Shown: positions 21,141-31,231 of the stretch, piece after piece
Position numbering within the stretch: the stretch's first letter is position 1
Layout of the letters: each line of letters starts with the position of its first letter
Source: Oncomelania hupensis
Lineage: Eukaryota > Mollusca > Gastropoda > Littorinimorpha > Pomatiopsidae
Reading direction: 5' to 3'
DNA length: 64,000 nucleotides
Assembly: GCA_036898135.1 (NCBI GenBank)
Contig: CM072523.1
Location: 46,143,329 to 46,207,328 of the forward strand
Notes under the pieces: generated by a model
Told to the model about the DNA's origin: nothing
Databases searched by the model: none
The model's input: only the letters and a program-made list of their open reading frames with translations
Program-made: the position numbers and the translations under genes

Positions 21141-22280
21141 CTAGGCCTCGACTGAGATGCGGCCAATCAGCTCTGAGGTCAGCTGCGGGTTGCGAAGATG
21201 GTTGCGATGATCCGGGTGATGCGGGGCGATGCGGGGTTCCGGGTAGTAGATGGCGGATGCCCAAGGCTGGGGTCCGCGGAGCTGCCGGGTCTCGGCTACG
21301 GTTAGTGGGCGGCGGCGGGTATGAAGGCTGGGGCGTCGGCCCTCAGTGGGGACTCGACGGAGTCGGTTGCGGGATGGTGGCTGACGATGCTCTGCGCGGG
21401 GGCGATGCTTTCCGCAGGGCTTGCGTGGCGGCGCTATGTCGGAGACGTAGGGGGAACGGGGTGGAGCGATGACTCCGGCTGTTGGCGGAGCCTCTTCTTC
21501 TGTCCTTACTACCTGCTGCTGGGATAGCGGGACGGGGTATGGTTTCTGGCGGACGGGTGTGGGGTCCGTCAGGGTTAGTTGGACTCCTTCTAGGTCCGTC
21601 CTCCCAGGTATGTCGGTGAGGACTTCCCTGTACTCGGCTACGATGGCGCGTAGTTGGCGTTGCTGGCCGGCGGGGAGTGAGGGGTCCAGAGATACGTCCC
21701 GGAAGGATTCCTTCCCTTGTAGCGGAAATTCGGCGACGCCGGTCTCTGTGCCATCCACTTCGACGGCCAGCGCGACCGTGAGTAGCGAGTGGGTGTCCGG
21801 GGCGGTTGCGGGTTGCTCCAGGTACCGCTTGAGCAAGTTGATGTGGTGGGTCCTGGGCTTTCCGCCTACCTCGATGCGATAAGTGGTACGTGAGAGCTTC
21901 TCCAGCACCGGGTAGGGTCCTTGCCAAGCTATGTCTAGCTTGTTCGTGCCGCTGGGGAGAAGTAGTAGGACCTGGTCTCCTACCTGCATTTCTCGGTCGC
22001 GGGCGCGGCGATTATGGTAGCGGGCTTGTCTCTCTCTCGCCTTCTTCAGGTTGGCGGAGGCGGCTTTCCATGTGGCCTTGAGAGTCTCCTGGAGCTTGGT
22101 GACGTATTTCGTGGCGTCGACCGGTGCCTCGTCCAGTTTGGCGTCGGTCCAGCTACGTCGTAGGCGGCTAGAGGTCCAGAAAGGGGTCTCCCAAAAAGCA
22201 ACGTGGAAGGGGTGTATCCGGTGGAGGTGTGCGGGGTCTCTCGATACGCGAAGAGCGCTGACGCGACGTAGGTGTCCCAC
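21141..22280 (-). pseudogene. Integrase C-terminus and truncated RT start of element B
   Basis: A 379-codon minus-strand frame. It has LQETLKATWKAASANLKKA, MQVGDQVLLLLPS, DIAWQGPYPV and HHINLLKRY, the integrase C-terminal domain. Then come LRAIVAEYREVLTDIPGRT, PTPVRQKPYPVPLSQQQV and GVIAPPRSPYVS, the N-terminal fingers of a Ty3/gypsy RT. After SPYVS the RT homology stops. The palm with YxDD and the RNase H are gone and the frame runs into unrelated residues before the polypurine tract. This is integrase followed by RT, the reverse of the usual Ty3/gypsy order and as in Gmr1-like elements. A large internal deletion explains the missing RT. Confidence 0.85.
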
Positions 22281-22717
22281 GCTTCCGGTTGTTCGTCGGC
22301 GATCTTGCGGATGATCGAGATGAGAGTCCCGTTCAGGCGCTCGACCTGTCCGTTGCTAGCGGGGTGGTAGGGTGGAGTACGGATATGACGAATGCGAAGT
22401 AGTTGGAAAACTTCCTGCATGAGTTTTCCAGTGAACTGGGACCCGTTGTCGGTCATGATGTTGTCCGGGAATCCGACTCGTGTGAATATGGTGACGAGCG
22501 CGTCGGCGACTCGGGCGGCGTCAATCTTCGGCAGTGGAACGGCCTCACACCACATAGAGCAAGCGTCGACAAGGGTAAGCAGATACTGGTTCCGCTTCTT
22601 GGTCCGCGGAAGGGGTCCTACTATGTCGACGGCCACTCGTTGGAAGGGCGTTCCGACGACGACGGTGGGGCTGATGGTACCGGCACGGTGTGGTGGCGGG
22701 GCGAGTATCGTTGGCAC
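22046..22717 (-). pseudogene. Integrase core of element B
   Basis: The minus-strand frame has VAVDIVGPLPRT (Asp), MTDNGSQFTG (Asp) and HPASNGQVERLNG (Glu): a complete DDE catalytic triad. YRETPHTSTGYTPSTLLFG follows. Frameshifts at both ends link it to the H2C2 finger frame (22755 onwards) and to the C-terminal frame (21141-22280). It is close to element A's integrase block for block. Confidence 0.88.
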
Positions 22718-23177
22718 TGGCGACAGGACTTGACGTAGCGCTTCACGTCTTCTGTCATCCCGGGCCAGTGGTACTGAGCGCTGATGCGTAGGGTGGTGCT
22801 CCTATGCCCATATGTCCACTTAGGGGCATGCTGTGGCCAAGTTCCAGGACTTGGGGGCGAAGGGTCGCAGGTACGACGAGTTGCGAATGGTCGTCCTTCT
22901 GACGGAAGAGGAGTCCGTCCTCGACGAAAAAGTCCCCGGACTTGGGTGGAGTGCGTGCGGCGGGAAGCTTTCCGTAGCACTTGCGGAGGGTGACGTCGTC
23001 TTCTTGGGCCTTCCGGATCTGTTCCGGCATCTGGTTGGGTATCGGGGGTGGTGTCGCGGCTGTTTTCGCCTGGGCGCGCGTCTGGACGGCGGCCATCGAC
23101 TCCACAGGCTGGGGCGGCATACCCAAGAATACGTAACGGCATCCTAAGATCAAGTCATACAGGGGCTGGTCCATCAC
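22700..23177 (-). pseudogene. Linker and H2C2 finger of element B
   Basis: QPLYDLILGCRYVFLG, then LELGHSMPLSGHMGIGA in one frame, and RISAQYHWPGMTEDVK with KSCRQCQRYSPRHH in another. Together they form the H-H-C-C zinc-binding N-terminal domain of integrase, broken by one frameshift near 22795. It connects protease directly to integrase. Confidence 0.8.
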
Positions 23178-23511
23178 GGCAGCTTGAATGGTTCCCGTGA
23201 CGTATCGGCTGGTGACTTTGGATCCGGGCTATAGGGAGCGTGGTGCTGGGCTGTGACGCGTCGGCCAACTTCAGGGTGATCGTTTCGCCGGTCAGGTCTT
23301 GTTCCCTGATGAGCGAGCGGCGGACGACGGCGTCGAAGGTGAGTCCGGTGTCGTATAGACAGTGGGCTGGGCGATCGTTGACAGTCACTTGCTCGGTGAC
23401 GGCCGGTCGGTCGGTGGGAGTGGCGACGGGGGTTACCGGGTTCCCGTCGGGAGTGACTTGGCCAATACCGTTCCTTGTTTGCGACGCTGGTCGCTGATGC
23501 GGCGAAAACAC
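23155..23511 (-). pseudogene. Aspartic protease of element B
   Basis: The frame has VTVNDRPAHCLYDTGLTFDAVV, with the catalytic DTG, and a downstream LADASQPSTTLPIA block as in element A. It is frame-shifted relative to gag (23433-24746), which could reflect either programmed frameshifting or decay. The downstream end also shifts near 23225. Confidence 0.75.
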
Positions 23512-24746
23512 TTCTCGCGGGTGTGTCCTCGGCGCTGGAAGTAGCCGCAGTAGAGCTCTCCGCTCCGCTTTCCAGGCTCTGCTCCGGGGTTTGGGCGTCC
23601 TTTAGGCGGGGGTGGACGGTGGTTCGCTGGCGGGACGGGCCGGCGAGGCTGGTGGCGGGTATCTGGTGACGAGGGTGCGGGGGGATCCCGGCGAGGCTGT
23701 CGGTCGTCGGGGTGGGCGGTAAGGTAGCGGTCCGCGACGATGATAAGGTCGTCTAGTCGGGCGGCTCCCTGTTCGGCGGCGAAAGTCCGAAGTTCCGCTG
23801 GCATTGTCCCTCTGAGTTGCTCGGCTAGCATCAATTCGAGCAGTCCGTCGTACGTCTTAGGTTCGTCCGTCTGCTCTATCCATTTGTCCCGTAGAGTGGC
23901 TAGCCGGTCGGCGAATTGCGTAAACTTCTCCCCCTTCTCTCTCCGGGAGTTCCGGAAGTTCTTCCGGTAGTGCTCACCTGAGAGCTCAAATCCATGCAGT
24001 AGAGATTTCTTGAGGGCGGGGTAGTCGCCCTCCTCGGCAGTCGGCGTCTTGGCCAGAATTTCATAGGCCTTCCCCTTAAGGCCATGACTAAGCTTGCGGT
24101 ACCAGTACTGGGGGTCGAGGCTGTTTTCTCCCGCGACTCGTTCGAATCGGGCGAGATAAACTTCAATCGATTCGTCTCGTTCGACGAATGGGTCCAGGGG
24201 AAAGTTCATCCCCGGAATCGGCGGGGGGATTGCGGATATTCCTGCGCTGGTGGTGAAGCTGGGGGCGATGAGTGAGAAGTCCTCGCTCGCGGGCGATGCG
24301 ATGCCTAGCTCGCGGCGATCGCGCTCAAGCTGGAAGAGTGCTTGGCGCCGTTCAAGTTCCTTGTCCTTCCTCTTCTCCTCAAGTGCCGCGACCCTCTCGT
24401 CCTCCTCCTTCTTCCGTGCGGCGGCCCTCTCCTCCTCTGCAATCCTATCCTTCGCCTCCTCTCTTCTCCGCTCGGCGGCTCTCTCCTCCTCAGCAACCCT
24501 TCGAGCGGCGGCTTTCTCCTCCTCTGCTATCTTTCGCGCGGCGGCCCGTTCCTCCGCGGCGATACGCTCTTTCTCCTCCTCCTTCTTCGCATCTCGTTCT
24601 TTAGCCCTCTCCTCCCTCTTCAACTTCTCCTCGGCCACGTCCGCATCTACGTTGGCCAGGACGTAGTCCTTGAGTTCGGTGCCGGCGAGCCCTAAGCTCT
24701 CGCCAATACTCTTGTATTTGAGCGCAAGCTCTCCCAGGTCGGCCAT
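23433..24746 (-). CDS. Gag of element B
   Basis: A 437-codon minus-strand frame starting MADLGELALKYKSIGESLGL. Residues about 30-135 are a long charged coiled-coil (AEERAAARK-type repeats). The capsid-like region follows (EVYLARFERVAGEN, GLKGKAYEIL, KFTQFADRLATLRDKW), then a basic proline-rich stretch. The zinc knuckle YCGYFQRRGHTREKC lacks its second cysteine, which is phenylalanine here. The protein would package element RNA into cytoplasmic particles. The frame is otherwise intact, consistent with the young LTRs. The lost knuckle cysteine may impair RNA binding. Confidence 0.88.
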   Translation of the reverse strand: MADLGELALKYKSIGESLGLAGTELKDYVLANVDADVAEEKLKREERAKERDAKKEEEKERIAAEERAAARKIAEEEKAAARRVAEEERAAERRREEAKDRIAEEERAAARKKEEDERVAALEEKRKDKELERRQALFQLERDRRELGIASPASEDFSLIAPSFTTSAGISAIPPPIPGMNFPLDPFVERDESIEVYLARFERVAGENSLDPQYWYRKLSHGLKGKAYEILAKTPTAEEGDYPALKKSLLHGFELSGEHYRKNFRNSRREKGEKFTQFADRLATLRDKWIEQTDEPKTYDGLLELMLAEQLRGTMPAELRTFAAEQGAARLDDLIIVADRYLTAHPDDRQPRRDPPAPSSPDTRHQPRRPVPPANHRPPPPKGRPNPGAEPGKRSGELYCGYFQRRGHTREKCFRRISDQRRKQGTVLAKSLPTGTR

Positions 24747-25127
24747 GGTAAGGGAGGTGACTTACCCTGAAAAGTCCTAACCGTGATGAGGGGCGCACAC
24801 AAGGGGGTATACTGACGGAAAACAGGGGGTGGGCTGAAATGAACTACGATGGAATTGCACAGGGGCGAATACAACACAACACAAACACCGAGACAAGATG
24901 CAATCAATCAAAATACAAAAAAATGAAGGCAAGAAAAACCCTTTGCGAGACACCACAATTCGGTAGAGCCAGTAAGGGACCTATGGGGCTATGCTAGACA
25001 CTACTAGGCTTAGGGGGTTGGGTCCTATCTATACTGGGCTGGGGTGGAATTTAAGCTAAGTCCTTAGTCTCGTCGAGTTGGGACGGGAAACCTAAGTCTT
25101 TAGTCTCGTCGGGGTCGCCAAAGTTAA
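24747..25127 (-). promoter_or_regulatory. 5' leader and primer-binding site of element B
   Basis: Untranslated leader between LTR and gag ATG. Just inside the LTR the minus strand reads TTGGCGACCCCGACGAG, a classic TGGCGAC-type tRNA primer-binding site (about 25100-25123). Confidence 0.7.
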
Positions 25128-26731
25128 TGTCACAAAGAAAGGGGTTGGGGGGATTGAGGGTAAGCTCTTGATCTCTCGCACTGTATTGCCTCCCTTGCTT
25201 AGGCCAATGTTGTGGTGACCTTCAAGAGATTAGAGCTGGAGTTACTAACTAATGAAAGGCAGTCAGAGTGCAGACGAGGAAGATAGTAGGCTACACTAGT
25301 TGAGAAATTCAAAACAAGGGCAAGTCCAGAGAGGTACAATTTCTAACTAGGCACTTTTATTAAATCGAATTGGGTCGTCTTTGTTGAATAATTCTAAGAG
25401 TGAGTCACTGGATACTGTCAGTAATGGTAGGGAGTAGCTTGGAGATATTCTGGGTGGACGATTTCAGGGGTACTAGTGCTACTGAGGACTGCTATCATCA
25501 CAGGGCAGGAGTGTATCTGGATTGTTCAGAGAGTACTTGGCCAGATAATCAGCGAGTGGTGATGCTCGTTGGGTGAGAACTTAGCTGGTTTTCGAAGGGC
25601 GGTGGTTGGTCCAGGATAGTCTGGACAGTTGATCAAGGTTGGCGTCGCGTGTGTGGCAATGCGGGTCAGTCGGTCACTCTCTTGCGTAATGACCGATGGT
25701 GCAATCCTGGTTTGAAGATACAGGCGTGGTTTTCAGCTTACGTTGCTAGCTGTCTGGGTGAATGATGAAATTCGGATGAAACGCTTCGCGTTGACTCCCT
25801 GGGTTGTCAGGGGCCTGCAGCGGGTCAGCGACTTAAAGCTGGTACAAGGCCGGGGTATTTCGCCCTGCACAGGAGCCCGTCTGTAACGCAATACAGACTC
25901 TGTATCAGCTGGGGAAAGGTGTATTCTGGGTTCAGCGCCTGTTGGCGCATGTGCCCATTCAGATTTCAAATTGGTCTGACCGGCCAAGGGTTAGCCGGTG
26001 CATACCAACAGTCCAACAATTGCAACCAGGGTTATGGGGCTATTGTGGAGTTTACCGGCAGCCGCTAATATATGATACCTTCGGCGCCTTAAGATGGGGT
26101 GGCGGACAACAGGGGCAGATATGTATACAGTGGGAGCATGGAGAAAAGCAAATGGGGTAGATACAGGACAATGGGGGTTGTAGGCAAGGGACTGTACTGG
26201 GGGCTTTAATCTATGTGGAGGGACAGCATGGCATGGGATATTTACACATGGGGCTAACGGGGAGCATACAAGTATAAATTCAACCATGGCATGAGTCATA
26301 TACAAGGCAGATGATATATACAAGGAAATAATACATGTCACAGCAACACATCAAGACAAAACTATAAACACGAACGTACATATCAACAGGACATACGAAC
26401 ATGTTGGGCGAACGACGGGTGATGGGTATGCTACATGACAAAGAGTAAGTTTCCTCTCTTACCTTGACTAAGACGAGTCGAATCACGAGAGTACTGCCGT
26501 AGCTCAGAGGTCGCCAGTTGATGGGGACGTGTCCAGGACAGATTGTTGTGGCTTCGAAGATGGATTGCTTGCGACTGACGGCGGATCTGGCTGTGTGCTA
26601 GGTTTTAAGGATGATTCCTGAGGGGCGGGGCTTAGGCGGATTAGCCAGCGTGCGTGGTAGGGGTGACTGGATGTGTGGAAGGGTTGACTGTGTGCAGCCT
26701 GCGTCAGAGGTCGATTGTCCGCCTCGTCACA
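25128..26731 (-). repeat. 5' LTR of element B
   Basis: 1604-bp near-identical partner of 19508-21111. Confidence 0.93.
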
Positions 26732-26926
26732 AAGACAAAGTTTTAAAAGTCTTAAAGCATGGCAAGCCTCAGGCTTCAACAGCCAGAGAGGAATATCATT
26801 TACTATCGACATTCCATTTGGTTTCGATGGCAGAAGTGGATAAGGTTGTTCGGAAAACTTCAGGAAAATTTATGGCAACAGCTAGCAAAGCCAAGGAAAT
26901 CATAGCGGCTACTCATACATCTTTGG
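26732..26926 (+). pseudogene. Ginger-like transposase exon (H2C2 start), right of the LTR insertion
   Basis: The frame reads KVLKVLKHGKPQAS, EEYHLLSTFHLV and IIAATHTSLG and ends at TTGG|GTAAGT (donor at 26927). The split glycine codon is completed by exon 2 (27574, GG CAT GCT GGA), giving THTSLGHAGEKKTW, the histidine half of an H2C2 finger. Homologous order is known from KRBA2-like integrases. The intron (26927-27573) has (CT)n tracts. Confidence 0.75.
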
Positions 26927-26975
26927 GTAAGTCTCATATCTCCCAAACTCATATATACTAACCTTACTTAGCCAG

Positions 26976-26978
<3 letters not shown>

Positions 26979-27036
<58 letters not shown>
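26979..27036. repeat. (CT)n microsatellite
   Basis: Pure CT tract in the transposase intron. Confidence 0.95.
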
Positions 27037-27040
<4 letters not shown>

Positions 27041-27465
27041 GAAAATGATGAGGATAGAGGACGAGATGAATTGTACTTGGACAATCGAGTATTACAAGAC
27101 ACTTTTATAAAAGATTTTGGGAGGTAGTTGTTGGAATGTTGTTTGTTGTTTGATCTAAACTTTGTGAACGGAAGCACGCATTGGGACACGGAAGGAAAAC
27201 TTACGTACATATCTACTCATGGTAACAGTTTAATCGACTATTTTCTGGTTCCTAATACTACTAATAGTCTCTAAACTTATTTAAAAAAAATTGACTGTAA
27301 CAGACAGAAGCGATTCTGATCATAATTATGCCTGTGGAGTTGTATTTTTACGGAAAAACCGAAAATGATAAAGCTGGGGATAATACAGAGGTTATAGGCA
27401 AGACGAATAAATTTATTTGGCAAGATGGTAAAAAGGAAGAAGTGATGGTTCAGATTGAATCCATT

Positions 27466-27540
27466 TCTCTCTCTCGCTCTCTCTCTCTCGCTCTCTTTCT
27501 CTCTCTCTCTCTGTCTCTCTCTCTCTCCGTCTCTTTCTCT
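27466..27540. repeat. (CT)n imperfect microsatellite
   Basis: CT-rich tract with CGCT, TTCT and GTCT variants. It acts as the polypyrimidine region upstream of the TTTCAG acceptor at 27573. Confidence 0.85.
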
Positions 27541-27573
27541 AGCTCTGAAGTATTTTTCCTTAATTAATTTCAG

Positions 27574-28336
27574 GGCATGCTGGAGAAAAGAAGACGTGGA
27601 AAAAAATTAGAGATACCTACGACAACATACCAATGTCAGCAGTTAAGGAGCACATCGCCAACTGCGAGAGTTGTTTAGAAAAGAGGACAAGAACGGAGAC
27701 TGTTCGTGGTACCGTGGTTCGTCCTTTGCTGGTGTCTGATCTCAACCAGAGAGGTCAGGTTGACCTTGTCGACATGCAGAGTATGAAAGATGGTGCCTTT
27801 AAATGGATCCTTCATTATCAAGAGTATTTGACAAAATTCCATGTTCTCCGGACCCTGATTGCAAAACGTGCTGTGGATGTAGCCAGAGAACTACTGATGA
27901 TTTTTCTTGACTTTGGGGCACCAAGAGTGCTGCAATCAGACAATGGCCGCGAATTCACTGCAGAAATCATAAAAGAGCTGGCATCCATGTGGCCTGAACT
28001 TGTGCTTGTGAATGGTAGACCTCGCCACCCCGAGTCAATCGCATGGGTCTGTAGAAAGGGCTAATGGTGTCATGAAAGCGAAACTGACAGCTTGGATGCG
28101 TGATAACAGTTGTCCCAACTGGACCTTGGGCATTAGATTTGTTCAATGGCAGCTAAATATTTCTGTCAGTGAGGCAACTAGGAAGGAACCATACTTGCTT
28201 ATGTTTGGGAAAAAACCACAATTAGGGCTCACGACCTCCCTTCCTATGGAATTCTTACAGATAATACATACTGGAATCTCAGAGGAAGCTATCACAGAAA
28301 TGATAAGAGGCAGAACTGGAGTAAATTAGGGGAGTG
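27574..28336 (+). pseudogene. Ginger/KRBA2-like integrase-transposase, exon 2
   Basis: Starts after TTTCAG. HIANCESCLEKR completes the H2C2 finger. The DDE core shows GQVDLVDMQSM (Asp), VLQSDNGREFTAEII (Asp) and, after a frameshift near 28040, SVERANGVMKAKL (Glu). WQLNISVSEATRKEPYLLMFG follows. This is a gypsy-type integrase domain used by cut-and-paste Ginger transposons and domesticated as KRBA2/SCAND3-like proteins. The catalytic residues survive, but the frameshift and an in-frame TAG at 28327-28329 inactivate it. After the stop, coding sense resumes (GSAETGVDEG) once the LINE insert at 28346-28911 is removed, which joins this exon to the C-terminal ORF in the same frame. Confidence 0.85.
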
Positions 28337-28345
28337 CAGAAACTG

Positions 28346-28579
28346 AAACTTGAAGCTTGAAACTTTTTTATTAGGGATAAAGATTTTAGACTAATGATAC
28401 AGTCTAATCTTCCAATCTGTCCGTTAAGAAATTAACATAATAATAATTAACCTTTAACTTTAACTTGGAAATCACATCACTCACACACACACACATGCAC
28501 ACACAATCACACCAACATCTTCATCATTATCTTTAAACAATTTTAGGCCACCATCCTTCCTCCCCATATCCTTCACCCT

Positions 28580-28660
<81 letters not shown>

Positions 28661-28661
28661 G

Positions 28662-28696
<35 letters not shown>

Positions 28697-28911
28697 ATAC
28701 ATGAATGAAAGTGTTGTCATAGATGTTATTATACATCACTTTTATAATTAATTTTGCAGATGCCTACATATTTTACATTTGAAAGAAAACAGTGTGTCGC
28801 AATGTTTACACTCCAGAGGGAGAGAGTTCCATACACTAGCTCCATTAAACGATAGGCTATTTTTGTATAAATCAATGCGAGGGAGGGGTAGTTTATAATT
28901 ATGCAGTCTAA
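28346..28911 (-). mobile_element. 5'-truncated LINE fragment inside the transposase gene
   Basis: Flanked by the 9-bp direct repeat CAGAAACTG (28337-28345 and 28912-28920), a target-site duplication. The minus strand codes RLHNYKLPLPR and NGASVWNSLPLECK, the C-terminal end of a LINE reverse transcriptase, followed by a 3' UTR with AAT (28580-28660) and AAAT (28660-28697) repeats. Confidence 0.8.
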
Positions 28912-28920
28912 CAGAAACTG

Positions 28921-29325
28921 GTGTGGATGAGGGGACTACAGACGCTGGTGTGGACGAGTGGTCTGCAGAAGCTGGTGTGGATGAGGGGACTTCAGAAGCT
29001 GGTGTGGATAACAGGACAGCAGAAGCTGGTATGGATGAGGGGATTGCTGGAGCTGGTGTGGATGAGGGGATTGCTGGTGTGGATGAGGGGATTGCTGGTG
29101 TGGATGAGGGGATTGCTGTTGTGGATGAGGGGACTGCCGAAGCTGGTGTGGATGAGGGGATTGCTGGAGCTGGTGTGGATAAGGGGATTGCTGGTGTGGA
29201 TGAGGGGATTGCTGGTGTGGATGAGGGGACTGCCGAAGCTGGTGTGGATGAGGGTACTGCAGAAGCTGGTGTGGATGAGGGGATTGCTCAAGCTGGTGTG
29301 GATGAGGTGTATGCTGGAGTCACTG
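28921..29325 (+). repeat. Coding minisatellite (15/24/30-bp units)
   Basis: About 15-20 units built on GCTGGTGTGGATGAGGGGA with variable spacers. Unit lengths are multiples of three, so the frame is kept. Confidence 0.85.
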
Positions 29326-29798
29326 TAGATGTCAACACTTTGAGAATAGAGGCCGCTAAAAAACTCAAAAAGCAAGCAGACCGCATGGTAAGTCGTTCAA
29401 CTGCAAGAATGAAATCTATAGAAGTTGGAGACAATGTTCTTGTGCCAATTCATGAATTTGACAGAAGAAGGGGTGACCCTGCAAATTTGGTGGGAGTTGT
29501 CTTGACAAAGGAGGATGGCATGTTTAAGGTTGGAACAAAAGCAGGAATACTAAGTGGAAAATTTTCCAGAAATCAGATAGAACTGACGAAATATAAAGGA
29601 ATTAAGAGGGACACAGTTCCCCAAGATGAACTAAATGTTAGATCAGCAGTTCGAGCGTTGTCTGTAGGTCATGGACAGGGCTTTAAGAAATGCCTCTGTA
29701 CCACAACATGCCTTACTAAACGCTGTTTATGCTTGAAAGCTGGCATGCGATGCAATAGTGCTTGCCACCCAAAACGGGCTTGCAAAAACATTGATTAG
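28921..29798 (+). pseudogene. C-terminal part of the Ginger-like transposase with minisatellite linker
   Basis: An open frame to the stop at 29796. Residues from about 28921 to 29320 are an acidic repeat of GVDEGTAEAGVDEGIA units. Then come VDVNTLRIEAAKKLKKQADRM, VGDNVLVPIHEFDRRRGDP and KVGTKAGILSGKFSRNQIEL. The terminal cysteine cluster is CLCTTTCLTKRCLCLKAGMRC followed by CHPKRAC. Cys-rich C-termini after such a domain are usual in KRBA2-like/Ginger proteins. In phase with exon 2 across the LINE insertion. Confidence 0.78.
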
Positions 29799-30002
29799 AC
29801 ATAATGGCAAAAGAATCCTCATTAGTCCTCATTTGCACAAAGTCATCGTTTGTCATTACACACCCACCTTAAGTGAGGTGTGTTAATGTTAATCATTTTC
29901 TGTATATTTAAGATTTTTTATATTTTGCTAATAAATGATTGTTTTCACAAATCAGTTATAATTTGTCATGAAGAGAGAAAGAGAGATAGAGAGAGAGAGA
30001 TC
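29799..30002 (+). other. 3' UTR of the transposase gene
   Basis: AT-rich sequence with AATAAATG near 29929, a plausible polyadenylation signal, and a short GA-rich tract just before the right TIR. Confidence 0.55.
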
Positions 30003-30225
30003 TCCAACTGCCGATTTCATGAAATAGGCAAATTGCAAAATGACAGTTCAACTGTCATTTTGCCTTTTGCCGATTTCATGTAATGGGCAAAATGTGTTTG
30101 CCTATTTCATGAAATCGGCAAGAGACTTGCATATTTCATTAATTTGGCATTTCAACTGCCAATTTCACGTAATAGGCAAAATGTTGCCGATTTCATGAAA
30201 TAGGCAATTTCACGGATTAGGCGTA
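30003..30225. repeat. Right TIR of the Ginger-like transposon
   Basis: Inverted complement of 18979-19201 with about six of the same palindromes (near 30007, 30066, 30098, 30127, 30157, 30184). Confidence 0.85.
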
Positions 30226-30229
30226 AAAT

Positions 30230-30554
30230 ATATAATAATAATAATAACGGATTTTTATATAGCGGGTACTCCAGCCTATGACCAGACTCACCACGCTTTA
30301 CATAATCATTACATATAAATACATGCACTCGATAAAACATTGCTTTTGCTACAATACACTAAAAGACAGAACAGTAAGGGTACAAACTATTTACAACTAT
30401 GTACACAAATGACAGAAAAGACAGAAATAGAATAGCAAAAAAACTATTCACAGCTATTTATATGCCCGGTTAGGCCCAAGAGGAAAAACAGTATCAATAT
30501 GTACAGCCGTGTATACACTTACGGATCAGACAGAGACAAAAGAGGAGAGAATGG
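30230..30554 (-). mobile_element. Second 3'-end copy of the CR1/L2-group LINE
   Basis: About 310 bp closely matching 16827-17145, starting at the AATAATAACGG tail and ending abruptly near GAGAGAATGGC. It is a 5'-truncated insertion of the same family, immediately outside the Ginger TIR. Confidence 0.85.
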
Positions 30555-31116
30555 CATATATATATACTTACTTGGTTTCATACAATTTAAGTCCCCCCGT
30601 TGGGGTCCCGGGGGTTTCAGTATAAATAGTATCCCCACTTTCTGGAAATTTAGTGCTTTAAATTCCCACTGTCGCTGTCTTTCTCATTTGTACTTTCTCA
30701 TTCCTGCTCTGTTCTATCAATCTGCTATACTATCTTCTTCTTCGCTAGACCAGTCACCTACCTTTTTTCTTGAAAACTCTTCCAGGACAAAACTCCTTAT
30801 TTGTGTGTGAGGTCTGTTGGATCAGCTTCGGGATATTGGACGCTTTCTGCCAGGTGGTCACTAGGGCTTCCTATGATGTTATTATTTAGCAATAAATACA
30901 TTTTATATGTATGTGTTTTGTTGATAATTTATAATGATGTTTGTATTCTATTTTGTTTTTGTAAACTGGAGTTCGATAAATTAGAGTATAGCCTTAGCGT
31001 CCCCTGCGTGGGATGTCTTTATTGTAAAGTGACTGGCTGGTGGAGAGTCTTCAGTTTTACCGCTAGGGTTGTTTCAGCATATCTTTTATGCGGATCAGGG
31101 GTTGTCCGGTCCTGAT
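30555..31116. other. Unassigned; possibly part of an RNase H LINE 3' end
   Basis: No gene recognised. It is followed directly by the repeated LINE tail, so part of it may be 3' UTR of that element. Confidence 0.4.
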
Positions 31117-31175
31117 TTGGCTCGGAAGAGTCCGCTGGACCTAAAGCAATGATCATGTAATGTAATATAATACAA
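31117..31175 (+). repeat. 3' tail of I/Nimb-like LINE family
   Basis: Contains GTCCTGATTTGGCTCGGAAG then AGTCCGCTGGACC, shared with 41531-41590 (where it follows an RNase H LINE) and in diverged form with 52245 and 60984. The stem AGTCCGCTGGAC-type hairpin may be the RT recognition site. Confidence 0.75.
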
Positions 31176-31231
31176 TTTAAGAATCCAAGAAGGCAAATGG
31201 GTTTTTCAGATGGAAAAAGCGCAATTTTGTA

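Larger units (their letters stand above)
19508..26731 (-). mobile_element. LTR retrotransposon B (Gmr1-like Ty3/gypsy)
   Basis: A complete insertion with two 1604-bp LTRs (19508-21111 and 25128-26731) and a 5-bp target-site duplication AAGAC (19503-19507, 26732-26736). It is inserted into the transposase exon of the Ginger-like element. Minus-strand order: gag, protease, integrase, then only the first part of RT. By eye the LTRs differ at about seven positions. The internal part is GC-richer than its surroundings. Like element A it has protease directly before integrase and lacks the RT catalytic core. Confidence 0.9.
18979..30225 (+). mobile_element. KRBA2/Ginger-like DNA transposon with about 220-bp TIRs
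   Basis: Ends at 18979-19201 and 30003-30225 are long inverted repeats of each other, starting (TTA)YGCCTAATCC, each made of about six copies of a palindromic motif. Between them is a plus-strand transposase gene with a gypsy-type integrase core (exons at 26732-26926 and 27574-28336) and a C-terminal cysteine cluster (29330-29798), the arrangement of KRBA2-like proteins related to Ginger transposons. LTR element B (19508-26731) and a LINE fragment (28346-28911) are nested inside. The TIR edges lie in TA-rich flanks, so the target-site duplication cannot be read. Confidence 0.75.
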
